Shown piece after piece: positions 18,847 through 27,666 of a stretch of DNA of 64,000 nucleotides. The stretch covers positions 217,699 to 281,698 of the forward strand of contig PLCN01000019.1 in the NCBI GenBank assembly GCA_003134785.1, given 5' to 3'. How positions within the stretch are numbered: position 1 is the stretch's first letter; every line of letters starts with the position of its first letter. The translations under genes were made by a program, and so were the position numbers. This DNA comes from Spartobacteria bacterium. GTDB lineage: Bacteria > Verrucomicrobiota > Verrucomicrobiia > Chthoniobacterales > UBA10450. Below the pieces are notes generated by a model. It had not been told where the DNA came from. It saw only the letters and a list, made by a program, of their open reading frames with translations, and searched no databases.

Positions 18847-20481
18847 TCAGTGCTGAGCATTCCCTTTCAAAATGAGGATCCGCTCATCGTTGGTGCGCCA
18901 GAGATAAGGCCTCACGGGTGTCACGACCTGGCCAAAGTCGGCTTGAACTGGCAGAGGCGAGACTTTCGCCTGCCAGCGTTCGCGGTAGGCCGACCAAGCG
19001 TTTGGGTCGCTGGCGTAGCGAAGATCGAAATCACCGGTCACGACGTAATCGAATCGTTGCCGCTCGAGAAGATCCGCAGCTTGGAACCAAGGAATCACTG
19101 TCGCTGTGGCCGCGATCCGTTTCCATTCGGCCGGCAGAATGGAAAGTTCGCGGATGGCGAGGACCGTCTCCTCTTTTGTGGCGTGTTGCCGGAGCCAGTC
19201 GATCGCCCGAATGCGCGTGTCGATGTGTGGTGTTCGCAGCTGAAGATGACGAAGACTGGACCAGGCCAGCGAAACGGCGACGAACAGAATCAATGCAGGG
19301 GCGACCCAGAAAATGAAGGCCAGACGTCGCTGTGAGCACTCGAGATATTGGCCTAACGAATCGCAGAGCAAGGCGGCGGCGATGCAGAGCGGAGGAACCA
19401 GGGATAAGAGATTCCGGAACGGTTGGAAAGTGGACCAGACCACGGCCGACAAAAGCAGGAGAGCGAAAGCGATCCAGCTCACGGCGACGCCTCGAGTCGA
19501 CGCGTTCCAAAACATCCAGATGATCCCGGCAAGTCCGGTGATCATCAGAGGAACGCCGATCTCCCACCCGGAGATTGCCGCGCTCCAATATCCCTGATCG
19601 GATTTGATCGTTTGATAGAAACTCGCCAGGCCGCGCAACTCTTCGACGATTTTTCCGGAGTGAAGCAGCATCCCCGGGGCTCCGCAGAAAATCCCGGCGA
19701 GGAGGCCCGCGCTCGAGACCAGGATCAGAATCGTCTTCGATTTTTTTGCGACCGGGAGCATCAGGATCGTGACGAGCACCGCAATGAAAACCACGCCGAC
19801 GGTGTACTTGGCCGCGCAAGCCAGACCAGCCGCGATCCCGGTGAAGGCAGCACTGCGCCACACCAGCCGATTGTTCGACGCAGCGAGAACGCGCAGCCGC
19901 TGGCAAAAGTAAAGTGTGGTCAGGACAAAGAACGTCCCGACCGTATCGATGATGACGATCGACCCGCGGCTGACCAACGCCGGAGACAAGGCGGTGAAAA
20001 GTATTGCCAGCAATCCTGCGCGCGAACCGGCGAGGCTCTTCGCCAGCGCCCCAGCCACGATGACCGTCGCGATGCTCAGACATGCAATCACCAGCCGCCC
20101 AAGCCAGATGATATCGGGCGGTGTAACAAGATCGTAGTACTCGCCCAGGTCGGTGTGGAAATCCTGCTCGGCCGGGAAATCCTTCCACAATTTATGATGA
20201 TGAAATATCCGGTAGAAAGGAGAGTAAACTTTGATCGCAGCCACGGTGAGGTAGCTCGTCAGCGGTGGGTATGTCGAAAAGGTGGTATCGAAAGTTTTGG
20301 ATTTCAGAATCGTGATCGCGGGATGAAGGATGTGCCCTTCATCGACATAATCAGAGTAAGGGAGACCGGAGGCGATCGGGCCGAGACGCAGGACAGCCGC
20401 GAGCGCGACGAGAACAAGCCACAGAATCGAATCCTTCGCTTTCGGCCGGCGGAGTTCTGGCGCGGGATTCAAGGTTTCCAT
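18847..20481 (-). CDS. GT-C (family 39-like) membrane glycosyltransferase
   Basis: A 544-aa polytopic protein with about 10-12 hydrophobic helices. The first luminal loop carries the acidic pair typical of GT39/ArnT-like enzymes (SDYVDEGHILHPA, about residue 45). Such enzymes transfer a sugar from a polyprenyl-phosphate donor to protein or lipid on the periplasmic face. The soluble C-terminus (about residues 430-544) has no recognised motif. It is convergent with the methyltransferase before it. The true substrate is unknown. Confidence 0.85.
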   Translation of the reverse strand: METLNPAPELRRPKAKDSILWLVLVALAAVLRLGPIASGLPYSDYVDEGHILHPAITILKSKTFDTTFSTYPPLTSYLTVAAIKVYSPFYRIFHHHKLWKDFPAEQDFHTDLGEYYDLVTPPDIIWLGRLVIACLSIATVIVAGALAKSLAGSRAGLLAILFTALSPALVSRGSIVIIDTVGTFFVLTTLYFCQRLRVLAASNNRLVWRSAAFTGIAAGLACAAKYTVGVVFIAVLVTILMLPVAKKSKTILILVSSAGLLAGIFCGAPGMLLHSGKIVEELRGLASFYQTIKSDQGYWSAAISGWEIGVPLMITGLAGIIWMFWNASTRGVAVSWIAFALLLLSAVVWSTFQPFRNLLSLVPPLCIAAALLCDSLGQYLECSQRRLAFIFWVAPALILFVAVSLAWSSLRHLQLRTPHIDTRIRAIDWLRQHATKEETVLAIRELSILPAEWKRIAATATVIPWFQAADLLERQRFDYVVTGDFDLRYASDPNAWSAYRERWQAKVSPLPVQADFGQVVTPVRPYLWRTNDERILILKGNAQH

Positions 20482-20551
20482 CTGGGCTGCGGCCGATTAA
20501 ACAACAAACACAGGCCGGGGAGAGCGATAAAGGATATTCTGTCGCCACCGC

Positions 20552-20581
20552 CCGCGCTTCGCATGGCGAAGCGGCTACAGT
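20552..20581. repeat. Short repeat of the TGTAGCCGCTTCGC family
   Basis: CGCTTCGCATGGCGAAGCGG followed by CTACAG is the reverse-complement relative of the sequence at 9388-9416. It contains its own hairpin (CGCTTCGC..GCGAAGCG). It sits 20 bases before the GT8-like gene, between divergent genes. Confidence 0.6.
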
Positions 20582-20602
20582 ATCCTAAACCATCCCGAAA
20601 AT

Positions 20603-21397
20603 ATGCAGTGGTTTCTCGCGCTCAATGAAGGTTGCCCCGCTTTCGAGCAATATGCGCAGATGGCCCGCGTCGCGATTCATACCGCGTTGCGCTGCACGTC
20701 GCTTCGGCCGCATTTCCTTTATGATGGAGGCGAGAACGATTTCACCCGGTGGCTGCGCGATCGCGAAGTGCCGATCGTTCAATGCAGGACCTCGCTCTCC
20801 TCCGACTTGGTCGACCTGGGCCGGCGCAAGAACGATCCCAATCTCGTCACCGCGCTGCCGGGAATTTTCCTGCGCGTCGAACTGCCGCGGCTGCGGGATT
20901 CGTTAGGCCTGGAGGACCATGTTTTGTATACCGATTGCGATGTGTTTTTCCGCCGCGATCCCGTCGCGGAAATTTCATCCGTGGCCTGCGACTACTTCGC
21001 GGTCGCGCCGGAATTTGCGCTCGATGATTACGAGAACATGAACACGGGCGTGATGTGGATGAATCTGTCCGGGCTGTTGCGTCAGGACGATGAATTCAAA
21101 AAGTTCATCCGGCAGAACATCGATGAACTGCAAAGCGTGGCCTGGGACCAGGGTGCCTACCGGCGTTTCTTTCGCACCAAGGAAGGGGCGGCTCGATGGG
21201 AGAAGTTATCTCCCAAACTAAATTGGAAACCGTACTGGGGCGACTACGCGAATGCGGCCATCGTCCATTTCCACGGGCCAAAACCATTTCAGCGCGACTA
21301 CATCGATTCGCATTTTTCCGAGTTAAAGCACCTGACCGGCGGCAGTTTCGAGGAGCTTTGCGACGTTTGGAAAGAGCTACTCGCTGAAGCGAGCTGA
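20603..21397 (+). CDS. GT8-like glycosyltransferase, GT-A fold
   Basis: The 264-aa protein has the DxD nucleotide-sugar/metal motif as LYTDCDVFFRRDP (about residue 110). NMNTGVMWMNLSG follows, as in GT8 enzymes that process the acceptor sugar, then VAWDQGAYRRFF and a C-terminal AAIVHFHGPKPF. The last motif (HFxGxxKPW-like) is also typical of GT8 and glycogenin-type enzymes. It has no signal peptide. With the neighbouring GT-C and GT2 genes it suggests surface-glycan synthesis. Confidence 0.82.
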   Translation: MQWFLALNEGCPAFEQYAQMARVAIHTALRCTSLRPHFLYDGGENDFTRWLRDREVPIVQCRTSLSSDLVDLGRRKNDPNLVTALPGIFLRVELPRLRDSLGLEDHVLYTDCDVFFRRDPVAEISSVACDYFAVAPEFALDDYENMNTGVMWMNLSGLLRQDDEFKKFIRQNIDELQSVAWDQGAYRRFFRTKEGAARWEKLSPKLNWKPYWGDYANAAIVHFHGPKPFQRDYIDSHFSELKHLTGGSFEELCDVWKELLAEAS

Positions 21398-21519
21398 GCG
21401 CGCGCACTTTTGCAATCTTCTCGGGAAAAATTGTGGAATTCTGAACTTCGCCCGCTAATGTCATCGCAGCCGCGCGCGATCCCCAGGCCTGATCGTGCGA
21501 TGCCGCCCGACCGATTGCC

Positions 21520-22149
21520 ATGGCTGAACGAACACGACCGATCGAACAAATGCTGGAGTTAAGCGAAGAAGAAGGGATGTCGCCCGAGCATCTCGATTCC
21601 CAAGTCCAAAAAGCGCAGGAGCAACTTCTGCAGTTGAAGCGGCAGTCGGAGCAAATCGAGAAACAAAAACGCGAACTGGAGGAGCTCAGCCGGCGCCAGG
21701 AAGAATTGGAGCGCGGACGAGCCGAGATGACCGACAAACTTTCGCGCTCGCTGGTGATTCTCGAGCGCGAAGGATACGATTCGCAAAAGAAACTCGAGCA
21801 GATCCGGACGACGCATGAAAGTTTTACCCAGCATTTGGCGTTGCTCGAGGCGATCGAACCGAAGAGCTGGAATCCCGCCGAGCTGCCGAAGGAATTGAGC
21901 CGTGCGCTGAGCACGGTGGACGACGCGCGGACGGAGTTCAGTCAGCAACGAAGCCGACTCGAAGCCGGAAACAGCGATCAATCGGCGGACCTCGATTTGC
22001 CGGAAACGTCATCGGGCCTTTCCGGAATCGGTGGCGGAAAAACATTCGCTCAATGGGTGGGGATCGGTTTCGCGGTCACGCTGCCGTTGATTATTTTTGG
22101 GATTATCGCGCTCCTGGTTTTTTTCTGGATGACCGCGAAGGGTCAGTGA
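21520..22149 (+). CDS. Coiled-coil protein with a C-terminal TM anchor
   Basis: A 209-aa protein. Residues about 10-75 form a long heptad-rich coiled coil (KAQEQLLQLKRQSEQIEKQK). A less regular linker follows, then one C-terminal TM helix (FAVTLPLIIFGIIALLVFFW). No known domain is recognised. The next gene encodes a second small coiled-coil/TM protein only seven bases later, and gatCA follow, so all four probably share a transcript. It may be a membrane-tethered structural or regulatory partner of the downstream product. Confidence 0.75.
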   Translation: MAERTRPIEQMLELSEEEGMSPEHLDSQVQKAQEQLLQLKRQSEQIEKQKRELEELSRRQEELERGRAEMTDKLSRSLVILEREGYDSQKKLEQIRTTHESFTQHLALLEAIEPKSWNPAELPKELSRALSTVDDARTEFSQQRSRLEAGNSDQSADLDLPETSSGLSGIGGGKTFAQWVGIGFAVTLPLIIFGIIALLVFFWMTAKGQ

Positions 22150-22155
22150 TTCCGC

Positions 22156-22521
22156 ATGCGCCGCCGTACGCCCAAAGCCGGGACGCCGCTCAACCAGAAA
22201 CAGGAAGAACTCGCGCAGCGCGAATCGCAGCTGCGCGGCGAAATGGAGAAACTCGAGCGCATGATCGCGGAAGCGCCGCGCGTGGCCGAGGAAACGACTC
22301 GCCGACAGCGCGAGGAATTGCTAATGCGCGCGAGTGAAGGCCGCAGCCGACTCGATGTTTCGGTCGCGCTGCAGGACAAGCGCTGGGGCGATGATAGCCG
22401 GGTCAAGGGTAGACGCGTCTCGCTCCGGAAGGAACGGCGCGAAGGCCGGATCGTTTTTCTGGTGCTGGTCATCGCGCTTTGCGTCGCGGTCATCTGGCTG
22501 GTGAGCCATTTCCGTTTTTAG
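22156..22521 (+). CDS. Small coiled-coil protein with a C-terminal TM helix
   Basis: A 121-aa protein. A basic N-terminus is followed by a heptad-type helix (LAQRESQLRGEMEKLERMIA), a short charged segment, and a C-terminal TM helix (IVFLVLVIALCVAVIWLV). It has the same layout as the gene just upstream, and they may interact. Its stop is 10 bases before gatC. Function unknown. Confidence 0.7.
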   Translation: MRRRTPKAGTPLNQKQEELAQRESQLRGEMEKLERMIAEAPRVAEETTRRQREELLMRASEGRSRLDVSVALQDKRWGDDSRVKGRRVSLRKERREGRIVFLVLVIALCVAVIWLVSHFRF

Positions 22522-22531
22522 CGGAACGCAA

Positions 22532-22822
22532 ATGTCAGAGACTGTTGAACTCGACGTGGCCCACGTCGCGAAACTGGCACGGCTCAATCTGACGGAAGAG
22601 GAGACAAAACTTTTCCAGGCGCAGTTGGGTCGCGTGCTCGAGTACGCGGAGAAGTTGCGAGAGCTGGATACGACCGACGTGGAAGCCGCCGCGCATGCTG
22701 TCCCGGTCTTCAATGTCTTCCGCGAAGATGAGCCGCGCAGTTGGTTGACCGCGGAGGAAGCGCTGAGCAATGCGCCGCGGCAAGCCAACGGTCTTTTCAT
22801 CGTCACGAAAGTCGTGGAATGA
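22532..22822 (+). CDS. gatC: Asp-tRNA(Asn)/Glu-tRNA(Gln) amidotransferase subunit C
   Basis: A 96-aa GatC. The N-terminus has DVAHVAKLARLNLTEEE and LGRVLEYAEKLRELDT, the conserved GatC belt region; LFIVTKVVE is at the C-terminus. GatC stabilises the GatA-GatB interface. Its TGA overlaps the ATG of gatA (ATGA at 22819-22822), giving translational coupling. No gatB is present in the window. Confidence 0.93.
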   Translation: MSETVELDVAHVAKLARLNLTEEETKLFQAQLGRVLEYAEKLRELDTTDVEAAAHAVPVFNVFREDEPRSWLTAEEALSNAPRQANGLFIVTKVVE

Positions 22823-24321
22823 ATGCGGCCGATTTGCCGGCGCTGAACATCGCCGAGCTTCAGCTTCTTCTTCGCCGCCGCGAAATTTCTCCGCGCGAAG
22901 TGCTGGAGGCGCTCCAGTCGCGGATCGCGGAAGTGGAGCCTCGGATTGAGGCGTATCTGTCGATCGATTTCGATGACGCGGTCAAACACGCAGAACGCAC
23001 CGATGTGAGTTTGCCGCTTGGCGGCGTGCCGATTGCGATCAAAGACATCATCAGCGTGGCGGGTCAGCCGTGCACCTGCGCCTCGAAGATTCTGCGGAAC
23101 TATCGGGCACTCTACGATGCCACCATCATTCGAAAACTCAGAGCGGCGGGCGCGATTCCGTTTGGGAAAACGAACATGGATGAATTTGCCATGGGCGCGT
23201 CCACGGAAAACTCGAGCGTGAAATTTACTCGGAACCCCTGGGACATCTCGCGCGTGCCGGGTGGTTCCAGCGGCGGCTCGGCCGCGGCCGTGGCGGCGGA
23301 CACGGCATTCGGTGCGCTCGGAACCGACACGGGCGGATCGATCCGACAACCGGCGGCACTCTCCGGCGTGGTCGGCGTGAAACCAAGTTATGGCCGCGTC
23401 TCGCGTTTTGGTTTAGTCGCGTTTGCGTCGTCGCTCGATCAAGCCGGTCCGTTGACCAAGACAGTGCGCGACGCGGCGATGGTGATGAACGCGATCGCCG
23501 GAGCAGATCCGCAGGACTCGACTTGTTTGAATGAAGCGGTGCCCGATTACGCCGCTGATCTCGGGCGCGATCTGCGCGGAATCCGGCTCGGTCTGCCAAA
23601 AGAATACCTGATCGAGGGAATCGATCCGCGGGTGAGAGCGGCGATCGACCAGGCGGTCGCGCATTACGACTCGTTAGGCGCGGAAATCATCGACGTGTCA
23701 CTGCCGCATACAGAATACGCGATTGCCTCTTATTATATGATCGCGAGCGCGGAGGCCTCGGCGAATCTTGCGCGTTTTGACGGAATGCGTTACGGCCATC
23801 GCGCGGAGAATCCGCGAAATTTGTTCGACCATTACGGGCGGACGCGGGAGGAAGGATTTGGTCCGGAGGTGAAACGGCGCATCATCCTCGGCACCTACGT
23901 TCTGAGCTCTGGATATTACGAGGCGTATTACGCGCGCGCGCAAAAAGTGAGGACGCTGATCCGGCGCGATTTTGCCGAGGCCTTTGCCAACGTTGATGCG
24001 CTCATCTCACCAACATCACCGGTACCGGCATTTCCGCTGGGAGAGAGAAGCGCCGATCCGTTGCAAATGTACTTGGCCGACGTTTTCACGAACGCGGCGA
24101 ACCTCGCGGGCATTTGCGGGATAAGTCTGCCGTGCGGTTTTGCAACGATGGAGAATGGGACACAACTGCCGGTTGGATTGCAGTTGCTGGGGAAAGCGAT
24201 GGATGAAACGCGAATTTTGCAGATCGCGCACGCCTACGAGCAGAGCACGGAGTGGCACAGGCGGCGGCCGCCGCTGGAGACGGGAAACTTCCAACGTCCT
24301 ACGTCCAACGTCCAACATTGA
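22819..24321 (+). CDS. gatA: Asp-tRNA(Asn)/Glu-tRNA(Gln) amidotransferase subunit A
   Basis: A 500-aa amidase-signature enzyme that releases ammonia from glutamine for the transamidation of mischarged tRNA. The catalytic Ser-cisSer-Lys is visible: Lys in VPIAIKDIIS, then GGSSGGSAAAVA and TDTGGSIRQPAAL. The ATG at 22819, overlapping the gatC stop, is the natural start; a longer frame from 22741 only overlaps gatC. The last 12-14 residues (GNFQRPTSNVQH) are read from an intergenic repeat (24285-24320) and replace the normal C-terminal end. Confidence 0.94.
   Translation: MNAADLPALNIAELQLLLRRREISPREVLEALQSRIAEVEPRIEAYLSIDFDDAVKHAERTDVSLPLGGVPIAIKDIISVAGQPCTCASKILRNYRALYDATIIRKLRAAGAIPFGKTNMDEFAMGASTENSSVKFTRNPWDISRVPGGSSGGSAAAVAADTAFGALGTDTGGSIRQPAALSGVVGVKPSYGRVSRFGLVAFASSLDQAGPLTKTVRDAAMVMNAIAGADPQDSTCLNEAVPDYAADLGRDLRGIRLGLPKEYLIEGIDPRVRAAIDQAVAHYDSLGAEIIDVSLPHTEYAIASYYMIASAEASANLARFDGMRYGHRAENPRNLFDHYGRTREEGFGPEVKRRIILGTYVLSSGYYEAYYARAQKVRTLIRRDFAEAFANVDALISPTSPVPAFPLGERSADPLQMYLADVFTNAANLAGICGISLPCGFATMENGTQLPVGLQLLGKAMDETRILQIAHAYEQSTEWHRRRPPLETGNFQRPTSNVQH
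24285..24320. repeat. CCAACGT-type repeat read as the gatA C-terminus
   Basis: Units ACTTCCAACGTCCTACGTCC and AACGTCCAACATTG form a degenerate tandem repeat in the last codons of gatA. It belongs to the same family as the sequence between purC and the rRNA methyltransferase (about 16728-16765, opposite orientation). Confidence 0.55.
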
Positions 24322-24407
24322 ACTCCAGAAGAGCGGCAGGCGAGTTCGACCACGAATTGGGTGGATCGAGCGGGCCGCATCGTGGCCAACTACGAAGCGC
24401 CGGTTTC

Positions 24408-25193
24408 TTAACGACGATCGACAGGGGGACAAGGGGCGGTTATTTCCAAATCGGCGCTCGAGGGCGGTTTGGAAACCGCCGCTCCTTGAGGGTGAACTTG
24501 AGTTCCGCGACGGAAAGGCATTCGCGATGCCGCCGCGAGCCAGCGCAAGGCAAAGCGCAACGCGACGCTCGGACTCATTTTCGATGTACCACGGGCGCGA
24601 TCGCGAAAGACGATGGGAATTTCGAGGACACGAAGTTGTTTGCCGCCCTGAACGATCGCTTCGAAGGCGATCTTAAAGCCGGTCGCGGCTGGAGTGAATT
24701 CCAGCAGAGAGGTCTTTCGCATCGCAAAAAAACCGCACATCGAATCGTGCACTCCGGTGAGCGGATACGCGATGCCCGCCGCGATGCGCGACATAATCTT
24801 GCGCCAGACCGGCCAGCCGGGCGTTGATGCGCCAGGCACGTAGCGGCTGCCAATGACCATGTCCGCGGTTCCCTCCAAAATGGGAAGCACCAGCTCGGAC
24901 AATTTCTCCGGCGGATGGCTCAGGTCGGCATCCATCACGACGAGAAGATCGCCTTTGGCGGCGCGCGCTCCGGCAATGACGGCGCCCGAAAGTCCGAAGA
25001 CCGGACTGTTGCGCTCGATCAAACGCACCGGAGCAGAAGTGGAAAAAGCGCGAATGCGTTCGCGCGTGCCGTCGGTGGAACCATCGTCCACAAAGACGAT
25101 TTCATCCGGCGCGGGCTGACATTGCAGAATGCGACCGAGAAGCGGTTCGATGTTCTCGAACTCATTCAGGGTCGGGATGATCACTGAAATCAT
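24408..25193 (-). CDS. GT2 glycosyltransferase (dolichol/polyprenyl-phosphate mannosyltransferase-like)
   Basis: A 261-aa GT-A enzyme starting MISVIIPTLNEFENI. It has FVDDGSTDGTRE for nucleotide binding and LLVVMDADLSHPPEKL (the DxD, about residue 90). The acceptor region contains GSRYVPGASTPGWPVWR. There is no C-terminal TM pair, so it resembles soluble DPM1-type enzymes. It would make a polyprenyl-phosphate sugar for GT-C enzymes such as the one at 18847-20481. The final 20-30 residues overlap a GGCGGTTT-type repeat and look abnormal. Its start overlaps the stop of the decayed upstream gene by four bases. Confidence 0.87.
   Translation of the reverse strand: MISVIIPTLNEFENIEPLLGRILQCQPAPDEIVFVDDGSTDGTRERIRAFSTSAPVRLIERNSPVFGLSGAVIAGARAAKGDLLVVMDADLSHPPEKLSELVLPILEGTADMVIGSRYVPGASTPGWPVWRKIMSRIAAGIAYPLTGVHDSMCGFFAMRKTSLLEFTPAATGFKIAFEAIVQGGKQLRVLEIPIVFRDRARGTSKMSPSVALRFALRWLAAASRMPFRRGTQVHPQGAAVSKPPSSADLEITAPCPPVDRR
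24456..24487. repeat. GGCGGTTT-family palindrome inside the GT2 C-terminal codons
   Basis: CTCGAGGGCGGTTTGGAAAC is followed by CGCCGCTCCTTGAG; the core GGCGGTTTGGAAACCGCC is a perfect palindrome with a two-base centre. It is a short relative of the repeat at 18003-18110. Confidence 0.6.
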
Positions 25194-25695
25194 GGGCTGA
25201 GGCCAGCCTTGTCAGACGACTGGAACGTCGCGCGGATCACGCTCTGTGGTTTATCGCTCACACCGAGATAAATTCTGCCGACATATTCACCCAGGATGCC
25301 GAGGAGCACCAGTTGCGTGCCGGAAAGCAGCGGCATCGCCGCCATGAGTGAGTTCCAGCCGGTCGGCCTTTTGTTCAACATGCGTTCGAGCACCACATCG
25401 ATCACGGCGAGAAAACCGAGCGCGCTCGGGATCATCTCGTCCCGGCTGCCGTCATTCACCAAGATCAGCGTGTTTGCTTTCGTTAACGCCGGTAAATTCG
25501 CCTGCGGAAAATTTTTCGCACCACGCTCAGCATGCCTCCGCTGCCACATCCCGCGTCGAGCCGCGAAAAATGTGGCGAAGCCGGTTCGATCGCAGTAGCC
25601 ACATGCTGGCGCAACACTTGGACCACCAATAAGTGGTCCTGGACGAGCGCATAATCTCGTGTTCGTAGGAGACATCGCCGCGTTTTGGCATTCAA
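25190..25695 (-). pseudogene. Composite remnant: methyltransferase N-terminus and GtrB-like GT2 ends
   Basis: Reading leftward from about 25695, one frame has the start of a SAM methyltransferase (LDAGCGSGGMLSVVRKI). It breaks off, and in the frame ending at 25190 a GT2 motif fragment appears (ANTLILVNDGSRDE). This is joined directly to a GtrB/ArnC-type C-terminal membrane region (GWNSLMAAMPLLSGTQLVLL then GILGEYVGRIYL). The whole GT2 catalytic core, including the DxD, is missing. Two genes therefore appear to have been fused and gutted by deletion. It lies directly upstream of the intact GT2 gene. Confidence 0.7.
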
Positions 25696-25862
25696 GAACG
25701 ACGCGTAACTTGCCGCGCGGCCAATTTTTCGAAATGACTTGTCAAGAGTGGTTCCCCTTCGTTACGGGATGATCTGTCCAATCGGGCTCGATCATATGCG
25801 AACGAATCGTTTTGCCAGTCTTATCTTACCCCCGAAGAAACGAACTTCCCGGGGGGAACGTA

Positions 25863-27638
25863 GTGGAACAGGGTGACGCCAAGTCGAAACCCCCAGCCGA
25901 ACATCCTCGAAACTGGCTCGCGATTACCCTGATCGCTGCCGCGGCGCCGCTCGCCTTTCTCATCTACCTGCTTCAACGATATGCCGTCGATGTTCCGGCT
26001 TGGGACGACTGGGAGATGGTCCCGATCATCGCGCGCGCGCGCACAGGTCAGTCCTTCCTGCAGGACATCCTCCAGCAACAACAGGAAGCGCACACCGTCA
26101 TTCCCAAACTGCTCGTGGTCCTCTTCGCGGGTTTTGGCCATTGGCATCTGACTTACGAAATGGCACTTTCCGTTTTCTTCTCGACGGCGACTGCGGCTGG
26201 AATTTATTTCCTGCTGCGACAATCGGTGCTCGGACCGCGCGCCATCGCCATCGGCCTTCTCCTCGCCGCTCTCCTCATTTTCGCTCCCACCTATTACGAA
26301 GTCTGGCTGACCGGCTCGGATTTCAGTTCGTTCCTGCCGGCATTCTGGCTCGTCGCCGCGCTCGTCGTCGCTGGCACGAAGCTATCGATCACCAAAAAAT
26401 TTATCTGCTGCGCGATTTTCTCGATCGCCGGCAGTTTCAGTCTGGCGAATGGTCTGCTGCTTTGGGCGGTTACTTTTCCGTTGCTGCTGTTCACTGACGA
26501 AGTTCCTCGATGGAAAAGGTGGCTTCTGTTTTGGATCGTCGCCGGCGCACTCTGCGTCGCGGCTTATTTTTGGGATTATCAAAAGCCTCGCGATCTTCCT
26601 CTCTTTGCCCCCGCCGTTTCGCCGATCGATTATTTCCAATACGTTTTCATTTTTCTCGGATCGGCCCTGGTCTGCGCGGGTAAAGGGTCGTCGATCACGA
26701 TGGCGGCGATTCTCGGAGCGAGCGGATTGGTCCTTTTCTGTGGCGCCCTTTGTTTCGCATTCTCGCGCCGAAAAAATCGCGAATTCCTCCGGCGGACACG
26801 GCCTTGGTTTGCGCTGGGATTTTACGCTATCGGCAGTGCGTCTCTCGCCGCCTTTGGGCGAGTCGGTTACGGAACAACGCAGGCGTTGCAATCGCGTTAT
26901 GGACCATTCGCGCTTTATCTGTTCGTCGCACTCATTGGACTGGCGATTGTTATCCACGCCGAATCAGCGCCGCGGCGAAATCCGCTAGCACGGCCGATCT
27001 GGATCTCGGCCCTGGCTCTCCTCGCGCTCGGTTTGCTCATCCCGTATGCATTTTGTGCCGCCGCTGGTGTTGCCGCGATACGAGCGGGATCGGCTAATAA
27101 CTGGTTGGGACGCTCCGCGGTCCTCTTTAGTCGCGCGCTCAACACCGGCAGCACAATTAAGAAAACGATTTATCCCTCACCGCTGATTGTGCGTCGCGAC
27201 GCAATGGTCCTGGATAATTTGGGCCTGATCCGCCCAGCCCTGATCAAGACCGATAATGTTTCATCGATCCATCATTGGGCGGCCGACGGCCGGAATGCGA
27301 CGGGTTGGTGCGAATCCATCGCGCCGAAAGGGAATGATATGCTGGTCGCCACCGGTTGGGCGGTGCTCAACGCGGCGGGCCGTCCGGCTGACGGCGTGGT
27401 CCTCACCTACGAATATCCGGAGCGCAATTGGGTCTTCTTCGCGATGTCCGATGGGATCTCACCCCGGCCCGATATCGCGGCGCGATTCCATAACCGCGAC
27501 CAGTTCTGGAGCGGATGGGAAGCGACGTTCCCGCGCAGTGCGTTTCCTGCCGGCGCGCGGATTTCAGCGTGGGCGATCGATAGCGAACACGCCGCGATCT
27601 ACCGCCTGGATAACCATTTCACGGACGAGCATTTCTAA
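25863..27638 (+). CDS. Polytopic membrane protein, function unknown
   Basis: About 591 aa. Roughly ten hydrophobic helices run from WLAITLIAAAAPLAFLIYLL to ISALALLALGLLIPYAFC. A soluble C-terminal domain of about 130 residues (from about VRRDAMVLDNLGLI) contains IHHWAADGRNATGWCESIAP. An acidic DVPAWDDWEMVP lies in the first extracytoplasmic loop, as in GT-C-like proteins, so a glycosyltransferase role is possible. GTG at 25863 is preferred because GGGGGGAA precedes it at good spacing; the frame also extends to a TTG at 25812. Confidence 0.75.
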   Translation: MEQGDAKSKPPAEHPRNWLAITLIAAAAPLAFLIYLLQRYAVDVPAWDDWEMVPIIARARTGQSFLQDILQQQQEAHTVIPKLLVVLFAGFGHWHLTYEMALSVFFSTATAAGIYFLLRQSVLGPRAIAIGLLLAALLIFAPTYYEVWLTGSDFSSFLPAFWLVAALVVAGTKLSITKKFICCAIFSIAGSFSLANGLLLWAVTFPLLLFTDEVPRWKRWLLFWIVAGALCVAAYFWDYQKPRDLPLFAPAVSPIDYFQYVFIFLGSALVCAGKGSSITMAAILGASGLVLFCGALCFAFSRRKNREFLRRTRPWFALGFYAIGSASLAAFGRVGYGTTQALQSRYGPFALYLFVALIGLAIVIHAESAPRRNPLARPIWISALALLALGLLIPYAFCAAAGVAAIRAGSANNWLGRSAVLFSRALNTGSTIKKTIYPSPLIVRRDAMVLDNLGLIRPALIKTDNVSSIHHWAADGRNATGWCESIAPKGNDMLVATGWAVLNAAGRPADGVVLTYEYPERNWVFFAMSDGISPRPDIAARFHNRDQFWSGWEATFPRSAFPAGARISAWAIDSEHAAIYRLDNHFTDEHF

Positions 27639-27666
27639 AAGCGCCCCGCAGCGCGGATCAGGTGCA

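Noticed and set aside
19423..20628. 401-codon plus-strand frame opposite the GT-C glycosyltransferase
   Set aside because: Composition is Arg/Asp/Gln-rich and unstructured, while the minus-strand frame has clear TM helices and a GT-C acidic motif.
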